A stretch of DNA of 64,000 bases. Origin: Massilia sp. H6 (lineage in GTDB: Bacteria; Pseudomonadota; Gammaproteobacteria; Burkholderiales; Burkholderiaceae_D). The translations under genes were made by a program, and so were the position numbers. The notes below the pieces were generated by a model. The model made no database searches, was not told the origin of the DNA, and saw only the letters and a program-made list of their open reading frames with translations. Positions 8,593-17,849 of this stretch are shown here, piece after piece. The first letter of the stretch is position 1. Every line of letters begins with the position of its first letter. The stretch is from assembly GCF_024802625.1 (NCBI RefSeq), contig NZ_CP103371.1:3348001-3412000 (forward strand), in the 5' to 3' direction.

Positions 8593-9828
8593 TCACCCCG
8601 CCAGGAACATTTCCTGCAGATCATTCAAGAAGCGCTGACCCAGCTCGGTCGGGCGGATCAGCTTGTGGTCGCGATACAGCAATCCCTTGGCTTCGGCCTC
8701 GTTCAGGGCCTTGCCGATGCTGCCGATATTCATGCCAGTGCGCTCGGCGAACAAATTCGGCTCGAAGCCGTCGACCAGGCGCAGCGTATTGAGCATGAAC
8801 TCGAAGCCCATGTCGGCGCGGGCAATCTCGTGTTCTTCTTGCACCGGATTGCCGCGCCTGGCTGCTTCCATGAACGAGTTCGGCTGCTTGTAGCGGGCCT
8901 GGCGCAGAACGCGGTGCGGGAACGAGATCTTTGAATGCGCGCCGGCGCCGATGCCGAGATAGTCGCCAAAACCCCAATAATTCAGGTTGTGCCTGGACTG
9001 CTTGCCGGCTTGCGCATAGGCCGAGACCTCGTAGTGATGGTAGCCGGCGGCGGCCGTGGCGTCGAGGATCATGTCCTGCATGTCGGCGCTCAGGTCGTCG
9101 TCCGGCAGCGCCGGCGGGTATTTGGCGAACACCGTGTTCGGTTCCATCGTCAGGTGATACATCGACAGGTGTGGCGGCGCAAACGAGAGCGCCGTTTCCA
9201 GGTCGCGCCGCGCTTCGTCGAGCGTCTGCGACGGCAGCGCGAACATCAGGTCGAGGTTGAAGTTATCGAACGTTGTGCGCGCAATCTCCACCGCGCGCAG
9301 GGCTTCGGTGTGGTCGTGGATGCGGCCCAGCGCCTTCAGGTGGGCGCCATTAAAGCTCTGGATGCCGATCGACAGGCGGTTGACGCCGCTGTCGCGGTAG
9401 GACTTGAAGCGCTCGGCCTCGAAGGTGCCGGGATTGGCTTCCATGGTGATCTCGGCGCCGATTTCCAGGGGCAGCAAGGTGCGCACGTCCGACAGCAGGC
9501 GATCGAGCCCGCCGGCTGACATCAGGCTCGGGGTGCCTCCGCCGATGAACACGGTGTGGATCTTGCGGCCCCAGATCATTGGCAGCGATTGTTCCAGGTC
9601 GAGGCGCACGGCGTCGAGATAATCCTTCTCGGGCAGTTCACCCTTGGCTTCGTGCGAATTGAAGTCGCAATACGGGCACTTGCGCACGCACCACGGAAAG
9701 TGAATGTAGAGCGACAGCGGCGGCAAGGCGGTAAGGTTCAGCGCGCCCGGCTGCAGGTATTGCAGGGCCGTGGTGGCGGCGTTACGCGCTTCGCCGGGAA
9801 CGGGACCGGCAACTTTAATCGGGATCAT
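8593..9828 (-). CDS. hemW: Radical SAM protein HemW (heme chaperone, HemN-like)
   Basis: HemW is a radical-SAM protein that carries heme and is linked to heme delivery to respiratory enzymes; it was formerly annotated as coproporphyrinogen III oxidase. The 411-residue protein has the radical-SAM cluster motif CxxxCxxC at C47, C51 and C54 in HFPWCVRKCPYCDFNSHE, followed by FIGGGTPSLMS and the HemN C-terminal domain. It lacks the extra N-terminal region of true HemN. About 35 residues precede the canonical PPLSLYIHFPW start, but the ATG overlaps the rdgB stop by four bases (ATGA), which supports it through translational coupling. Confidence 0.94.
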   Translation of the reverse strand: MIPIKVAGPVPGEARNAATTALQYLQPGALNLTALPPLSLYIHFPWCVRKCPYCDFNSHEAKGELPEKDYLDAVRLDLEQSLPMIWGRKIHTVFIGGGTPSLMSAGGLDRLLSDVRTLLPLEIGAEITMEANPGTFEAERFKSYRDSGVNRLSIGIQSFNGAHLKALGRIHDHTEALRAVEIARTTFDNFNLDLMFALPSQTLDEARRDLETALSFAPPHLSMYHLTMEPNTVFAKYPPALPDDDLSADMQDMILDATAAAGYHHYEVSAYAQAGKQSRHNLNYWGFGDYLGIGAGAHSKISFPHRVLRQARYKQPNSFMEAARRGNPVQEEHEIARADMGFEFMLNTLRLVDGFEPNLFAERTGMNIGSIGKALNEAEAKGLLYRDHKLIRPTELGQRFLNDLQEMFLAG

Positions 9829-10409
9829 CGCAGCTTCTCTACCAGTGCGCGCAGGGCCTGGCCGCGGTGCGAGCGGGCGTTTTTCTCGCTCGGTTCGAGT
9901 TCGGCGGTGGTCTTGCCAAGCGCCGGGATCAGGAAGTGCGGGTCGTAGCCAAAGCCGTTGGCGCCGCGCGGGGTATCGATGATCTCGCCGTGCCAGCAGC
10001 CGTCGGCAATGACGGGCTGCGGGTCGTCGGCATGGCGCACATAGACCAGCACGCAGTAGTAATAGGCCGACTTGTCGCCATGCGGGGCCAGCTCGGCGAT
10101 CAGCTTGGCATTGTTGCGCGCATCCGATTTCGGTTCACCCGCGAAGCGCGCCGAATACACGCCCGGCGCGCCGCCCAGCGCATTGACGCAGACCCCGGAG
10201 TCGTCGGCCAGCGCCGGCAGGCCGGTCAGGCGCGCCGCGTGGCGCGCCTTGGCCAACGCGTTTTCAACAAAAGTGTGAAACGGCTCTTCGGCTTCGGGCA
10301 CGTCGAATTCGCCCTGCGGATGCAGTGCGAAACCGATGGGTGCGAGCAGCTGCGCGAATTCTTGCAGTTTGCCGGCGTTGTTCGAGGCGAGGATCAGGCG
10401 TTGGGTCAT
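9825..10409 (-). CDS. rdgB: dITP/XTP pyrophosphatase (Ham1/RdgB)
   Basis: House-cleaning enzyme that hydrolyses non-canonical purine triphosphates (dITP, XTP) to monophosphates, preventing their incorporation into nucleic acid. At 194 residues it matches the family length. The N-terminal substrate-binding motif is LASNNAGKLQEFAQLL, and the catalytic region ALADDSGVCVNALGG then GVYSARFAG is intact. The HSHRG-like end motif appears as RSHRGQALR. It is upstream of and overlapping hemW, and downstream of rph, an order common in Burkholderiales. Confidence 0.95.
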   Translation of the reverse strand: MTQRLILASNNAGKLQEFAQLLAPIGFALHPQGEFDVPEAEEPFHTFVENALAKARHAARLTGLPALADDSGVCVNALGGAPGVYSARFAGEPKSDARNNAKLIAELAPHGDKSAYYYCVLVYVRHADDPQPVIADGCWHGEIIDTPRGANGFGYDPHFLIPALGKTTAELEPSEKNARSHRGQALRALVEKLR

Positions 10410-10480
10410 GGAAGCTCTGGTGAGGTTTGCTGCGCAGGGGCGGTATTTTAGCGCGTTGGCTTACTGCTTGCGTGCTTAGC

Positions 10481-11215
10481 TTAGCCAACCAGCCCAAGGG
10501 ACCGCTTTTGCAACATGATCAGCTCGGCAATGCCCAGCTGGCCCAGATCGAGCAGCCGGTTCATCCCTGCCCGGTCGAACGCCGCGCCTTCGGCCGTGCC
10601 CTGCACCTCGATGAAATGCCCCTGCTCGTTCATCACCACGTTCATGTCGGTATCGCAGTCCGAATCTTCGATGTAATCCAGGTCGAGCACCGGCGTGCCC
10701 CGGTACACGCCGACCGAGATCGCTGCCACGAAGTGCCTGAGCGGCACCGCCGGGAGCAGGCCCCGCCCCACCAGCACGCTGAACGCATCATGGGCCGCCA
10801 CCATGGCGCCGGTAATCGAGGCGGTACGGGTGCCGCCGTCGGCCTGGATTACGTCGCAGTCGAGGTGCAGGGTGCGCTCGCCGAATGCCTGCAGGTCGAA
10901 GGCGGCGCGCAGCGACCGGCCGATCAGGCGCTGGATCTCTTGCGTGCGGCCGCTTTGCTTGCCGCGCGCGGCTTCGCGGTCCATGCGGGTGTGGGTCGAG
11001 CGCGGCAGCATGCCGTATTCGGCCGTCAGCCAGCCCTGGGCCTTGCCCTTCAGGAAACCCGGCACCTTTTCTTCGATGCTGGCGGTGCAGATCACCTTGG
11101 TATCGCCGCATTCGATCAGCACCGAACCTTCGGCGTGGCGGGTGTACTGGCGGGTCAGGCGGATGCTGCGCAACTGGTCGACGCTACGGCCGCTCGGGCG
11201 TACCTGGAATGTCAT
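10481..11215 (-). CDS. rph: Ribonuclease PH
   Basis: Phosphorolytic 3'-to-5' exoribonuclease that trims tRNA precursors. From the ATG at 11213-11215 the protein is 244 residues starting [17 protein letters not shown], the family N-terminus; the longer open frame to 11596 runs into the phosphatase gene and is discarded. Phosphate-binding and catalytic segments [12 protein letters not shown]-like ([16 protein letters not shown]), [12 protein letters not shown] and [18 protein letters not shown] are present. The C-terminus is full length, unlike the frameshifted rph of E. coli K-12. Confidence 0.96.
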   Translation of the reverse strand: MTFQVRPSGRSVDQLRSIRLTRQYTRHAEGSVLIECGDTKVICTASIEEKVPGFLKGKAQGWLTAEYGMLPRSTHTRMDREAARGKQSGRTQEIQRLIGRSLRAAFDLQAFGERTLHLDCDVIQADGGTRTASITGAMVAAHDAFSVLVGRGLLPAVPLRHFVAAISVGVYRGTPVLDLDYIEDSDCDTDMNVVMNEQGHFIEVQGTAEGAAFDRAGMNRLLDLGQLGIAELIMLQKRSLGLVG

Positions 11216-11229
11216 GGACTGGCCTTGCT

Positions 11230-12168
11230 TTATTTGAGTAATTGGGAGGATTTTTCGATCGCCTGGCGGATCTCGGCAATCGCTTTCTCGATTTCGTCTT
11301 CGTCGAAGGCATCGACGAAAATGTCGGCGCCCGCGATGCGCGGCTGGCCCGCCGCGATCGTCGAGCTCACTTCGTTTTCGGGCAGCATCCGGGTCGAGAT
11401 CACACCGGGCGCGCCGCTGCCGGCGCTCTCGGCACCCTGCCAGGTAATCGCCAGCGCGGTGGTGTTGTCGCCGCGCGCCCCGCCGATGGCGGCCGACATC
11501 GCCACCATGTCGGGCACCGCCTGCACGATGCTCGAGCTCGATAACCGGTGCACGATTTCGGCTTCCGGCAGCACCGACCACAGGCCGTCCGAGCACAGCA
11601 GCAAGGTGTCGCCCGTCTCCAGGCTGGCCTGCGACGAAATGTCGATCTTCGGGGCCTGGCCGGCGCCCAGGCAGTTATAAAGCTTGTTGCGGTCTGGATG
11701 GGTGTTGCGGTCGGACTCGCGCGCTTTGCCCTTGCCGATCAGGTATTCGAGGTGCGAGTGGTCGCGCGTGCGCGCCAGCACCTGGTTACGGCGCACCCAG
11801 TACAGGCGCGAATCGCCGCAGTGCGCCCACACCGCGCAGTTGTGCTGCACCAGGCAAGCCACGATGGTGGTGCGCGGGGTTTCGGGCATCTTGTTGGCTT
11901 CGGCATAGGCCAGGATGTCCCAGTGCGCCTGCTGCAGCGCGTCGTCGAGAAAGCGTTCGGGCTTCTTGATATAGGGCCGGGCCTGCATGCGGAACATCAT
12001 CGACAGCGTTTGCAGCGCGATGGTCGCGGCAACCTCGCCTGCCAGGTGCCCGCCCATGCCGTCGGCCAGCACCAGCAGCAGCGCGTCGCGCGTGAAGCTG
12101 TAGCCCATGCGGTCCTGGTTGACCTTGCGCCCGCCGATGTGCGATTGCTGGTAGACGGAAAATTGCAT
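11230..12168 (-). CDS. PP2C-family serine/threonine protein phosphatase
   Basis: Metal-dependent cytosolic phosphatase of 312 residues. The PPM motifs are visible: VNQDR (D19), [17 protein letters not shown] (metal-binding D36), [21 protein letters not shown] and [15 protein letters not shown]. About 60 residues follow the catalytic core and are unassigned. It starts 18 bases after the kinase stop, so kinase and phosphatase form an operon and probably act on the same substrates, the phosphatase reversing the kinase. No membrane segment is seen. Confidence 0.92.
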   Translation of the reverse strand: MQFSVYQQSHIGGRKVNQDRMGYSFTRDALLLVLADGMGGHLAGEVAATIALQTLSMMFRMQARPYIKKPERFLDDALQQAHWDILAYAEANKMPETPRTTIVACLVQHNCAVWAHCGDSRLYWVRRNQVLARTRDHSHLEYLIGKGKARESDRNTHPDRNKLYNCLGAGQAPKIDISSQASLETGDTLLLCSDGLWSVLPEAEIVHRLSSSSIVQAVPDMVAMSAAIGGARGDNTTALAITWQGAESAGSGAPGVISTRMLPENEVSSTIAAGQPRIAGADIFVDAFDEDEIEKAIAEIRQAIEKSSQLLK

Positions 12169-12186
12169 GCGTGTTCCTTGGTTGCG

Positions 12187-13179
12187 CTAACTGCGGACTT
12201 TGCGGCCGATGCCGCCCAGGCGTTCGGCCAGCCCGCGCCAGCCGGAGGCCGGCGGCACGTCGTGTGGTTGCGCCCCCTGTTCGTGCGGCGTCAGCTGCGG
12301 GGCCGCCTGCAGCACCTTCTGCATCGCGAACACGCTCTGCAGCCGCGCAAGCGGATCGAGCGCCATGCACGACCCTACCATGTCCACCAGTTCGGGCGAA
12401 TAGCTGCCCGCCAGGCTCGCCAGCTGCGCAGCCGTGCGGTCGTCGTGCTTGCGCGCCTCGACCGGCTGCGGCATGGAGCGCGTCATGCAGGCGTACATGG
12501 CGGCGCCAATGCTGTAGATATCGGTCCAGGGTCCGAGCGCGGCGAGCTTGCTGTACAGCTCCGGCGCGGCAAAGCCCGGCGTGTACATCGGTGCGAGCAT
12601 CGGCGCATCGATGTTGATGGTCTGGCGCGCCGCGCCGAAATCGAGCAGCAGCGGCGAGCCGTCGCCACGCAGGTAGATGTTGGCCGGTTTCAGGTCCAGA
12701 TGCAGCAGCTTGTTGGCGTGTACTTCGCGCACCCCGGCGCACACGCCATTGAACAGCTGGCGAATCGAGGCCTCGCCCATGCGGCTGCCCTTGGCATGCA
12801 GGCGCGCGATATGGTCTTGCAGCGTGTGGCCGGATTCGTAGGCCATCACCATGTACACCGTCTCGTTAGCACGAAAGAAATTTACGACCCGCACCACGTT
12901 CGGATGAACGATGCGCGCCAGGGCCCGCCCTTCTTCGAAAAAGCACTTCAGGCCAATGCGAAATATCGCCAGGTTGGACCTCGATACGGTGGGCGCCAGC
13001 TCACCGGGAGCACGCAAGGCCAGCTGGCTGGGCAGGTATTCCTTGATGGCAACTGCATTGCCTTCAGCATCATATGCCAAATAAACAATACTGAACCCGC
13101 CAGACGCAATTTTCTTTACAATGCGATATCCGGCAATTTCCAGGCCATCGGGCAGTGGTGCGTTGTTCTGTGCGGCCAT
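12187..13179 (-). CDS. Hanks-type serine/threonine protein kinase, non-RD, cytosolic
   Basis: A 330-residue kinase with the eukaryotic-like catalytic core: glycine loop IASGGFSIVYLAYD (residues 24-37), ATP lysine K46 in AIKEYLP, catalytic loop HLDLKPANIYL (H160, D162, K164), DFG at 180-182 and APE within GFAAPELYSK. The catalytic loop reads HLD rather than HRD, so it is a non-RD kinase, a class not usually activated by activation-loop phosphorylation. No membrane helix or PASTA domain is seen. It is divergent from yicC, with a 77-base gap carrying both promoters, and co-directional with the PP2C gene. Targets are unknown. Confidence 0.93.
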   Translation of the reverse strand: MAAQNNAPLPDGLEIAGYRIVKKIASGGFSIVYLAYDAEGNAVAIKEYLPSQLALRAPGELAPTVSRSNLAIFRIGLKCFFEEGRALARIVHPNVVRVVNFFRANETVYMVMAYESGHTLQDHIARLHAKGSRMGEASIRQLFNGVCAGVREVHANKLLHLDLKPANIYLRGDGSPLLLDFGAARQTINIDAPMLAPMYTPGFAAPELYSKLAALGPWTDIYSIGAAMYACMTRSMPQPVEARKHDDRTAAQLASLAGSYSPELVDMVGSCMALDPLARLQSVFAMQKVLQAAPQLTPHEQGAQPHDVPPASGWRGLAERLGGIGRKVRS

Positions 13180-13256
13180 CCAGGAGATCCTTGCTTAACA
13201 GCACGATTGTGTGGGATAAATGTTGGCTTTGTAAAGAATAAAAACCGGGGACTTCA

Positions 13257-14159
13257 TTGAGCATTTCAAGCATGACAGGTTATGCGGTAGCCACCTCCGA
13301 AGGCGCTGCCGGCACCCTCACCATCGAGATCAAGAGCGTCAATTCACGCTTCCTGGATCTGCAGTTCCGCATCAACGACGATTTGCGCGCGCTCGAGCCT
13401 GACCTGCGTGCTGCGATCATGGCCGCCATCACCCGCGGCAAGGTCGAGGTGCGCCTGTCGTTCGGCCGCAAGACCAGCGGCGGCTCGCAGGCGCTCAATG
13501 CCGAACTGCTGGCCGAGCTCGCCCGCTTGCAAACCGAGATCGCGCAGCACTTCGCCGCCGCCCCGCCGATGACCGTGGCCGAGTTGCTGCGCTGGCCCGG
13601 CGTGATCGAGGAATCGACCGTGGGCCAGGAATCGCTCCAGCTCGACGTTGCCTCGCTCACGGCCGTTACCGTCGCCGCCTTCGTCGACAGCCGCCGGCGC
13701 GAAGGCGCGGCGCTGGAAGCGATGCTGCAGTCGCGCATCGAGGCCATGGAAGTCATCGTCAAGCGCATCACCCCGCTGATTCCGCAAGTCATTGCGCAGT
13801 TCCAGCAAAAAGCCATCGAGCGCATGCAGGACGCACTGGGCCTGGCTGGCCATGGCAACCCCGCCACCCTCACGCGCCAGGAAGTGCTCGAGCGCATCCG
13901 CCAGGAAGTGACACTGTACGGCATCCGCATCGACGTGTCCGAAGAGCTCTCGCGCCTGTCGGCCCACCTGAACGAGACGCGCCACATCCTCAAGAAGGGC
14001 GGACAGGTCGGCAAGCGCCTGGACTTCATGATGCAGGAACTCAATCGCGAGGCCAATACGCTGGGCGCCAAGGCCTCGGTCAAGGAACTGGCCGATGCCT
14101 CGATGGAGCTCAAACTGCTGATCGAGCAGATGCGCGAGCAGGTGCAGAACCTCGAATAA
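13257..14159 (+). CDS. yicC: YicC-family protein (RNA-associated endoribonuclease family)
   Basis: YicC proteins are bacterial RNases or RNA-decay factors acting on small RNAs and mRNAs. The 300-residue protein has the conserved N-terminus SMTGYA and the C-terminal DUF1732-like end [22 protein letters not shown]. The TTG at 13257 is preferred as start because GGGGA at 13247-13251 is placed six bases before it and it yields the MxxSMTGYA form usual in the family; the in-frame ATG 13272 would be 20 bases from that site and would cut the motif. It is the first gene of yicC-gmk-rpoZ-spoT. Confidence 0.93.
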   Translation: MSISSMTGYAVATSEGAAGTLTIEIKSVNSRFLDLQFRINDDLRALEPDLRAAIMAAITRGKVEVRLSFGRKTSGGSQALNAELLAELARLQTEIAQHFAAAPPMTVAELLRWPGVIEESTVGQESLQLDVASLTAVTVAAFVDSRRREGAALEAMLQSRIEAMEVIVKRITPLIPQVIAQFQQKAIERMQDALGLAGHGNPATLTRQEVLERIRQEVTLYGIRIDVSEELSRLSAHLNETRHILKKGGQVGKRLDFMMQELNREANTLGAKASVKELADASMELKLLIEQMREQVQNLE

Positions 14160-14166
14160 ATTATTA

Positions 14167-14265
14167 GCAATTGTTGTCGGCCCGCAACAAATTGCAGCCG
14201 ATGATGGAACGCGTGAGCGGGAATTTGCCGCCCCCTGGGGTGGCAAGTTTCTCGCTCACGCGTTC
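14167..14265 (+). promoter_or_regulatory. Two tandem stem-loops in the yicC-gmk gap
   Basis: The 148-base gap holds two inverted repeats. The first pairs 14167-14176 with 14185-14195 with one bulged base. The second pairs 14207-14234 with 14237-14265 as a roughly 28-bp stem with one bulge and G-U pairs. Neither is followed by a U tract, so a simple intrinsic terminator is unlikely. The second stem ends 42 bases before the gmk start. It may be a processing site, a 3'-end stabiliser of yicC mRNA or a gmk leader element; the role is inferred. Confidence 0.5.
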
Positions 14266-14307
14266 GACGTTATGATGACCACCACGGATTACACAAGGAC
14301 TACCACC

Positions 14308-14952
14308 ATGATCACTCCCGCCCTTTCCGGCAGCCTGTTCGTCGTCGCCGCGCCCAGCGGCGCTGGCAAGTCGACCCTGGTCAACGCCCTGCTGAAGCTG
14401 GAACCGGGCATCAAGCTGTCGATCTCGACCACTACCCGGGCGCCGCGCCCTGGCGAGCAGGATGGCCGCGAATACCATTTCACGTCGGCCGAGGATTTCG
14501 TCGCGCGCGCCGACCGCGGCGAGTTTCTGGAATGGGCTGAGGTACACGGCAATTACTACGGCACCAGCCGTGTAACCGTGGAACAGGAAATGAAGCTCGG
14601 GACCGATATTTTGCTGGAGATCGACTGGCAGGGCGCGCGCCAGGTACGCAAGCAGTTCCCGGATGCGGCCGGCATTTTCATCTTGCCACCATCGATCGAG
14701 GCGCTGGAAGAGCGCCTGCACAAGCGCGGCACCGACGAGCCCCACATCATTACCCGCCGCCTGCTGGCCGCCGGAGGGGAGATCGCTCACGCGCCGGACT
14801 TCGAATATGCTATCATCAACGAAGAGTTCAATGTCGCCCTCTCGCAGCTGCAAGCGATTGTCATCGCGACCCGTTGCCGCTTCGCCCAACAGGCCGCGCG
14901 CAACACCGACTTGTTCGCCCAGCTTGGAATCCACGCGCAACAACCAGATTAG
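14308..14952 (+). CDS. gmk: Guanylate kinase
   Basis: Phosphorylates GMP to GDP with ATP, essential for GTP and ppGpp precursor supply. From ATG 14308 the protein is 214 residues, near the usual 207, beginning [18 protein letters not shown]. The P-loop is APSGAGKST; the GMP-binding segments [19 protein letters not shown] and [13 protein letters not shown] are intact. AAGGA at 14295-14299 lies eight bases before this ATG, so the upstream in-frame ATG 14272 is not favoured. It is followed by rpoZ and spoT, a widely conserved order in which GTP synthesis, RNA polymerase omega and the alarmone enzyme are linked. Confidence 0.96.
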   Translation: MITPALSGSLFVVAAPSGAGKSTLVNALLKLEPGIKLSISTTTRAPRPGEQDGREYHFTSAEDFVARADRGEFLEWAEVHGNYYGTSRVTVEQEMKLGTDILLEIDWQGARQVRKQFPDAAGIFILPPSIEALEERLHKRGTDEPHIITRRLLAAGGEIAHAPDFEYAIINEEFNVALSQLQAIVIATRCRFAQQAARNTDLFAQLGIHAQQPD

Positions 14953-15014
14953 TATCCCGCAAGTGCGCGGCACCGCAAGGTTGGCCGCAATATCGTCTAT
15001 CTAGGAGTAACCCC

Positions 15015-15218
15015 ATGGCCCGTATCACCATCGAAGATTGCCTCAAAAACATCCCGAACCGCTTCCAGCTGACCCTGGCCGCCACCTACCGCGCACGCCA
15101 GCTGCTGCAGGGCCATACTCCGAAAGTCGAAGCCAAGGACAAGCCGACCGTCGTCGCGCTGCGCGAGATCGCCGCGGGCAAGGTCGGCATCGAGATGCTG
15201 AAAAAAGTGCCGATGTAA
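15015..15218 (+). CDS. rpoZ: DNA-directed RNA polymerase omega subunit
   Basis: Small RNA polymerase subunit that helps assemble beta-prime and forms part of a ppGpp binding site. The 67-residue product starts [19 protein letters not shown] and contains [13 protein letters not shown], both diagnostic. TAGGAG at 15002-15007 is a well-placed ribosome site. It lies 62 bases after gmk and 74 before spoT. Confidence 0.97.
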   Translation: MARITIEDCLKNIPNRFQLTLAATYRARQLLQGHTPKVEAKDKPTVVALREIAAGKVGIEMLKKVPM

Positions 15219-15292
15219 TACCCGATGCGGCTTGAATTCGGGAATCGTTGAATCTGTTATTCTGTGCCTATACTGGCTGATCGATATAACGC

Positions 15293-17536
15293 ATGAAACT
15301 GACTTCCCCGGATTCGACCCATCCAGGCACCACCCCTGCCCGCTCCCGCCGATCGGGCAAACCGCAAGATGCCGAAGCCCCGGCGCCCGCCCCGGGCGTC
15401 GCTTCGGTCACGCAGCTGATCAACAAGCTGTCCGACTACCTCACCCCTGCCGAACTCAAGAAAGTCAAGGAAGCCTACCGCTTCTCGGACGAGATGCACC
15501 TGGGCCAGGTACGCAAGTCGGGCGAGCCGTATATCTCCCATCCGATTGCGGTCGCGGAAATCTGCGCCGAGTGGAAGCTCGACGCCCAGGCCATCATGGC
15601 CGCGCTGCTGCACGACGTGATCGAAGACCAGGACGTAAAAAAGGACGACCTGGTCGAGCGCTTTGGCGCCCAGGTCGCCAACCTGGTCGATGGCTTGTCG
15701 AAACTGGAAAAGATCGAGTTCCAGAGCCAGGTCGAGGCGCAGGCCGAGAACTTCCGCAAGATGCTGCTGGCGATGGCCTCGGACGTGCGTGTCATCCTGA
15801 TCAAGCTGGCCGACCGCCTGCACAACATGCGCACGCTCGGCGTGATGGCCGCGACCAAGAAGCGCCGCATCGCGCGCGAGACGATGGAAGTGTACGTGCC
15901 GATCGCGCACCGCCTCGGCCTGAATAACATCTACCGCGAGCTGCAGGACCTGTCGTTCTCGCACCTGTACCCGCTGCGCTACCAGACCCTGGCCAAGGCC
16001 GTCAAGGCGGCGCGCGGCAATCGCCGCGAAGTGGTCAAGAAGATCCTCGAATCGGTCAAGACCCAGCTGGCGAGCGCCAGCATCACGGCCGAAGTCTACG
16101 GCCGCGAAAAGACCCTGTACGGCATCTATAAAAAGATGCGCAACAAGCATCTGTCGTTCTCGCAGGTGCTCGACGTGTACGGCTTCCGGGTGGTGGTCGA
16201 CACGGTACCGAACTGCTACGTCACGCTCGGCACCCTGCACGCGCTGTACAAGCCGATGCCCGGCAAGTTCAAGGACTACATCGCGATCCGCAAGATCAAC
16301 GGCTACCAGTCGCTGCACACCACCCTGATCGGGCCCTACGGCACCCCGGTGGAATTCCAGATCCGCACCCAGGACATGCACCAGACGGCCGAAAGCGGGG
16401 TCGCCGCGCACTGGCTGTACAAGACCGGCGACTCGAACATGTCGGATCTGCAGCAGCGCACCCACGCCTGGCTGCAGTCGTTGCTGGATATCCAGCAGCA
16501 GACCGGCGATTCGGCCGAATTCCTCGAACACGTCAAGGTCGACTTGTTCCCGGATTCTGTGTATGTGTTCACCCCGAAGTCGAAGATCATCGCGCTGCCG
16601 CGTGGCGCCACCGCGCTCGATTTCGCCTATTCGATCCACACCGGCATCGGCGACCACACGGTCTCGGTCAAGATCAATAACGAAGCGGCGCCGTTGCGCA
16701 ACGAACTGCACAACGGCGACATCGTCGAAATCGTCACCGACCCGGAATCGCGTCCCAGCCCGATCTGGCTCAGTTATGTCCGCACCGGCAAGGCGCGTTC
16801 GGCGATCCGCCACTACCTGCGCACCGTCGACGTGAACGAGTCGGTGGAACTGGGCCAGGAACTGCTGGCCGGGGCGCTGGCCGCGCGCAACATCAACCCG
16901 GAATTGCCACTGGCGGCGATCGACAAGCTGCTGGCCGAATCCTCGGCCAATTCGATGGACGAGCTGTACGCCGACATCGGCATCGGCAAGCGCATGCCGG
17001 CGCTGGTGGCGCGCCACATCTTTGGCCTGATCGAGGCCGACCCGAACCACTCGCCCTCGTCGCAGCCTTCGTCCAACGGCGATATCGACCCGGTCACGAT
17101 CTATGGCAGCGAAGGCGTGTCGGTGCAGCTGGCGCCATGCTGCCTGCCGATCCCGGGCGACCAGATCCTGGGCCAGCTGCGGCGCGACCAGGGCCTGGTG
17201 GTGCACACCGCCGATTGCCTGCCGGCCAAGCGCGTGCGCGCCAAGGAGCCGGACCGCTGGATCGCCGTACAGTGGGGCGAAGAACTGAACCGCCGCTTCG
17301 ACTGCCGCATTCGCCTGCTGATCAACAATGAAAAAGGCATCCTGGCACGGGTTGCAGCCGAGATCGGCGAATCCGACGCCAACATCACCTATGTCGGCAT
17401 GGACGAAGACGACGAACACCTGATGACGCAGCTGCGCTTCACGATCCAGGTGCAAGACCGGGTGCACGTGGCGCAGCTGATCCGCAATCTACGGCGGGTG
17501 ACCGGGGTCAACCGGGTCGAGCGCGAACGGTCGTGA
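15293..17536 (+). CDS. spoT: Bifunctional (p)ppGpp synthetase/hydrolase
   Basis: Makes and degrades the stringent-response alarmone. The 747-residue protein has the long-RSH layout. The HD hydrolase has H83 and the motif H107-D108...E111-D112 in ALLHDVIEDQ. A RelA/SpoT synthetase domain is at about residues 260-385 (TLYGIYKKMRNK, FKDYIAIRKINGYQSLHTT). The TGS domain lies around DSVYVFTPKSKIIALPRGA, and the C-terminal ACT domain includes LINNEKGILARVAAEIGES. The hydrolase motif is intact, so it is SpoT/Rel-like rather than RelA. A poorly conserved, Ala/Pro-rich stretch of about 40 residues precedes the core. Confidence 0.95.
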   Translation: MKLTSPDSTHPGTTPARSRRSGKPQDAEAPAPAPGVASVTQLINKLSDYLTPAELKKVKEAYRFSDEMHLGQVRKSGEPYISHPIAVAEICAEWKLDAQAIMAALLHDVIEDQDVKKDDLVERFGAQVANLVDGLSKLEKIEFQSQVEAQAENFRKMLLAMASDVRVILIKLADRLHNMRTLGVMAATKKRRIARETMEVYVPIAHRLGLNNIYRELQDLSFSHLYPLRYQTLAKAVKAARGNRREVVKKILESVKTQLASASITAEVYGREKTLYGIYKKMRNKHLSFSQVLDVYGFRVVVDTVPNCYVTLGTLHALYKPMPGKFKDYIAIRKINGYQSLHTTLIGPYGTPVEFQIRTQDMHQTAESGVAAHWLYKTGDSNMSDLQQRTHAWLQSLLDIQQQTGDSAEFLEHVKVDLFPDSVYVFTPKSKIIALPRGATALDFAYSIHTGIGDHTVSVKINNEAAPLRNELHNGDIVEIVTDPESRPSPIWLSYVRTGKARSAIRHYLRTVDVNESVELGQELLAGALAARNINPELPLAAIDKLLAESSANSMDELYADIGIGKRMPALVARHIFGLIEADPNHSPSSQPSSNGDIDPVTIYGSEGVSVQLAPCCLPIPGDQILGQLRRDQGLVVHTADCLPAKRVRAKEPDRWIAVQWGEELNRRFDCRIRLLINNEKGILARVAAEIGESDANITYVGMDEDDEHLMTQLRFTIQVQDRVHVAQLIRNLRRVTGVNRVERERS

Positions 17537-17556
17537 GCTGCCCTTTCCTGCAGCCC

Positions 17557-17763
17557 TCAGGCCAGGATCTCCACCGTCGCGCGAATGACGTATCTGCCAG
17601 ACCCGCCAGCTGGTCGGCTTGCGCAATGGCGAGCACAGTGATATTTGGCAGCCAGCAGCTTGCTCTCTGGCCTGGTGATTGCACGGCTGTGGCAAGCGCC
17701 GTCGATCTTGACCTTCACATGACCATCAACTATTGTAGCGATAGAATTTCGCAGCGCAATCAC
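17557..17763 (-). CDS. Doubtful small ORF in the spoT - glycosyltransferase gap
   Basis: The 313-base gap 17537-17849 has no clear gene. The only suggestive frame is this minus-strand one of 68 codons, starting GTG at 17763-17761 with GGAGGA just upstream (two-base spacing, too short for a normal site). The product, containing DGHVKVKIDGACHSRAIT, resembles no family I know. The rest of the gap holds the promoter region for the island glycosyltransferase; no terminator for spoT is evident. Confidence 0.2.
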   Translation of the reverse strand: MIALRNSIATIVDGHVKVKIDGACHSRAITRPESKLLAAKYHCARHCASRPAGGSGRYVIRATVEILA

Positions 17764-17849
17764 ACTCCTCCGGTCTCACCTTCCCTCGCCGGCTATCGCG
17801 CCGGGACCGCTTAATCACCTACCGCCCTGCAGGGGAATGGCCCCCCTTC

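Noticed and set aside
10481-11596. Longer rph frame starting inside the phosphatase gene
   Set aside because: The family N-terminus begins at 11215; the extension reads Arg/Gly/His-rich and has no homology.
15257-17467. Long minus-strand open frame opposite spoT (736 codons)
   Set aside because: GC-rich DNA keeps antisense frames open by codon bias; the composition is His/Asp/Val/Arg-rich, without any domain, and the sense gene is clearly SpoT.
17640-17680. Sigma-54 promoter TGGCAG...TTGCT near the island start
   Set aside because: GG-to-GC spacing is 13 rather than 10 bases, so it does not fit the -24/-12 rule.
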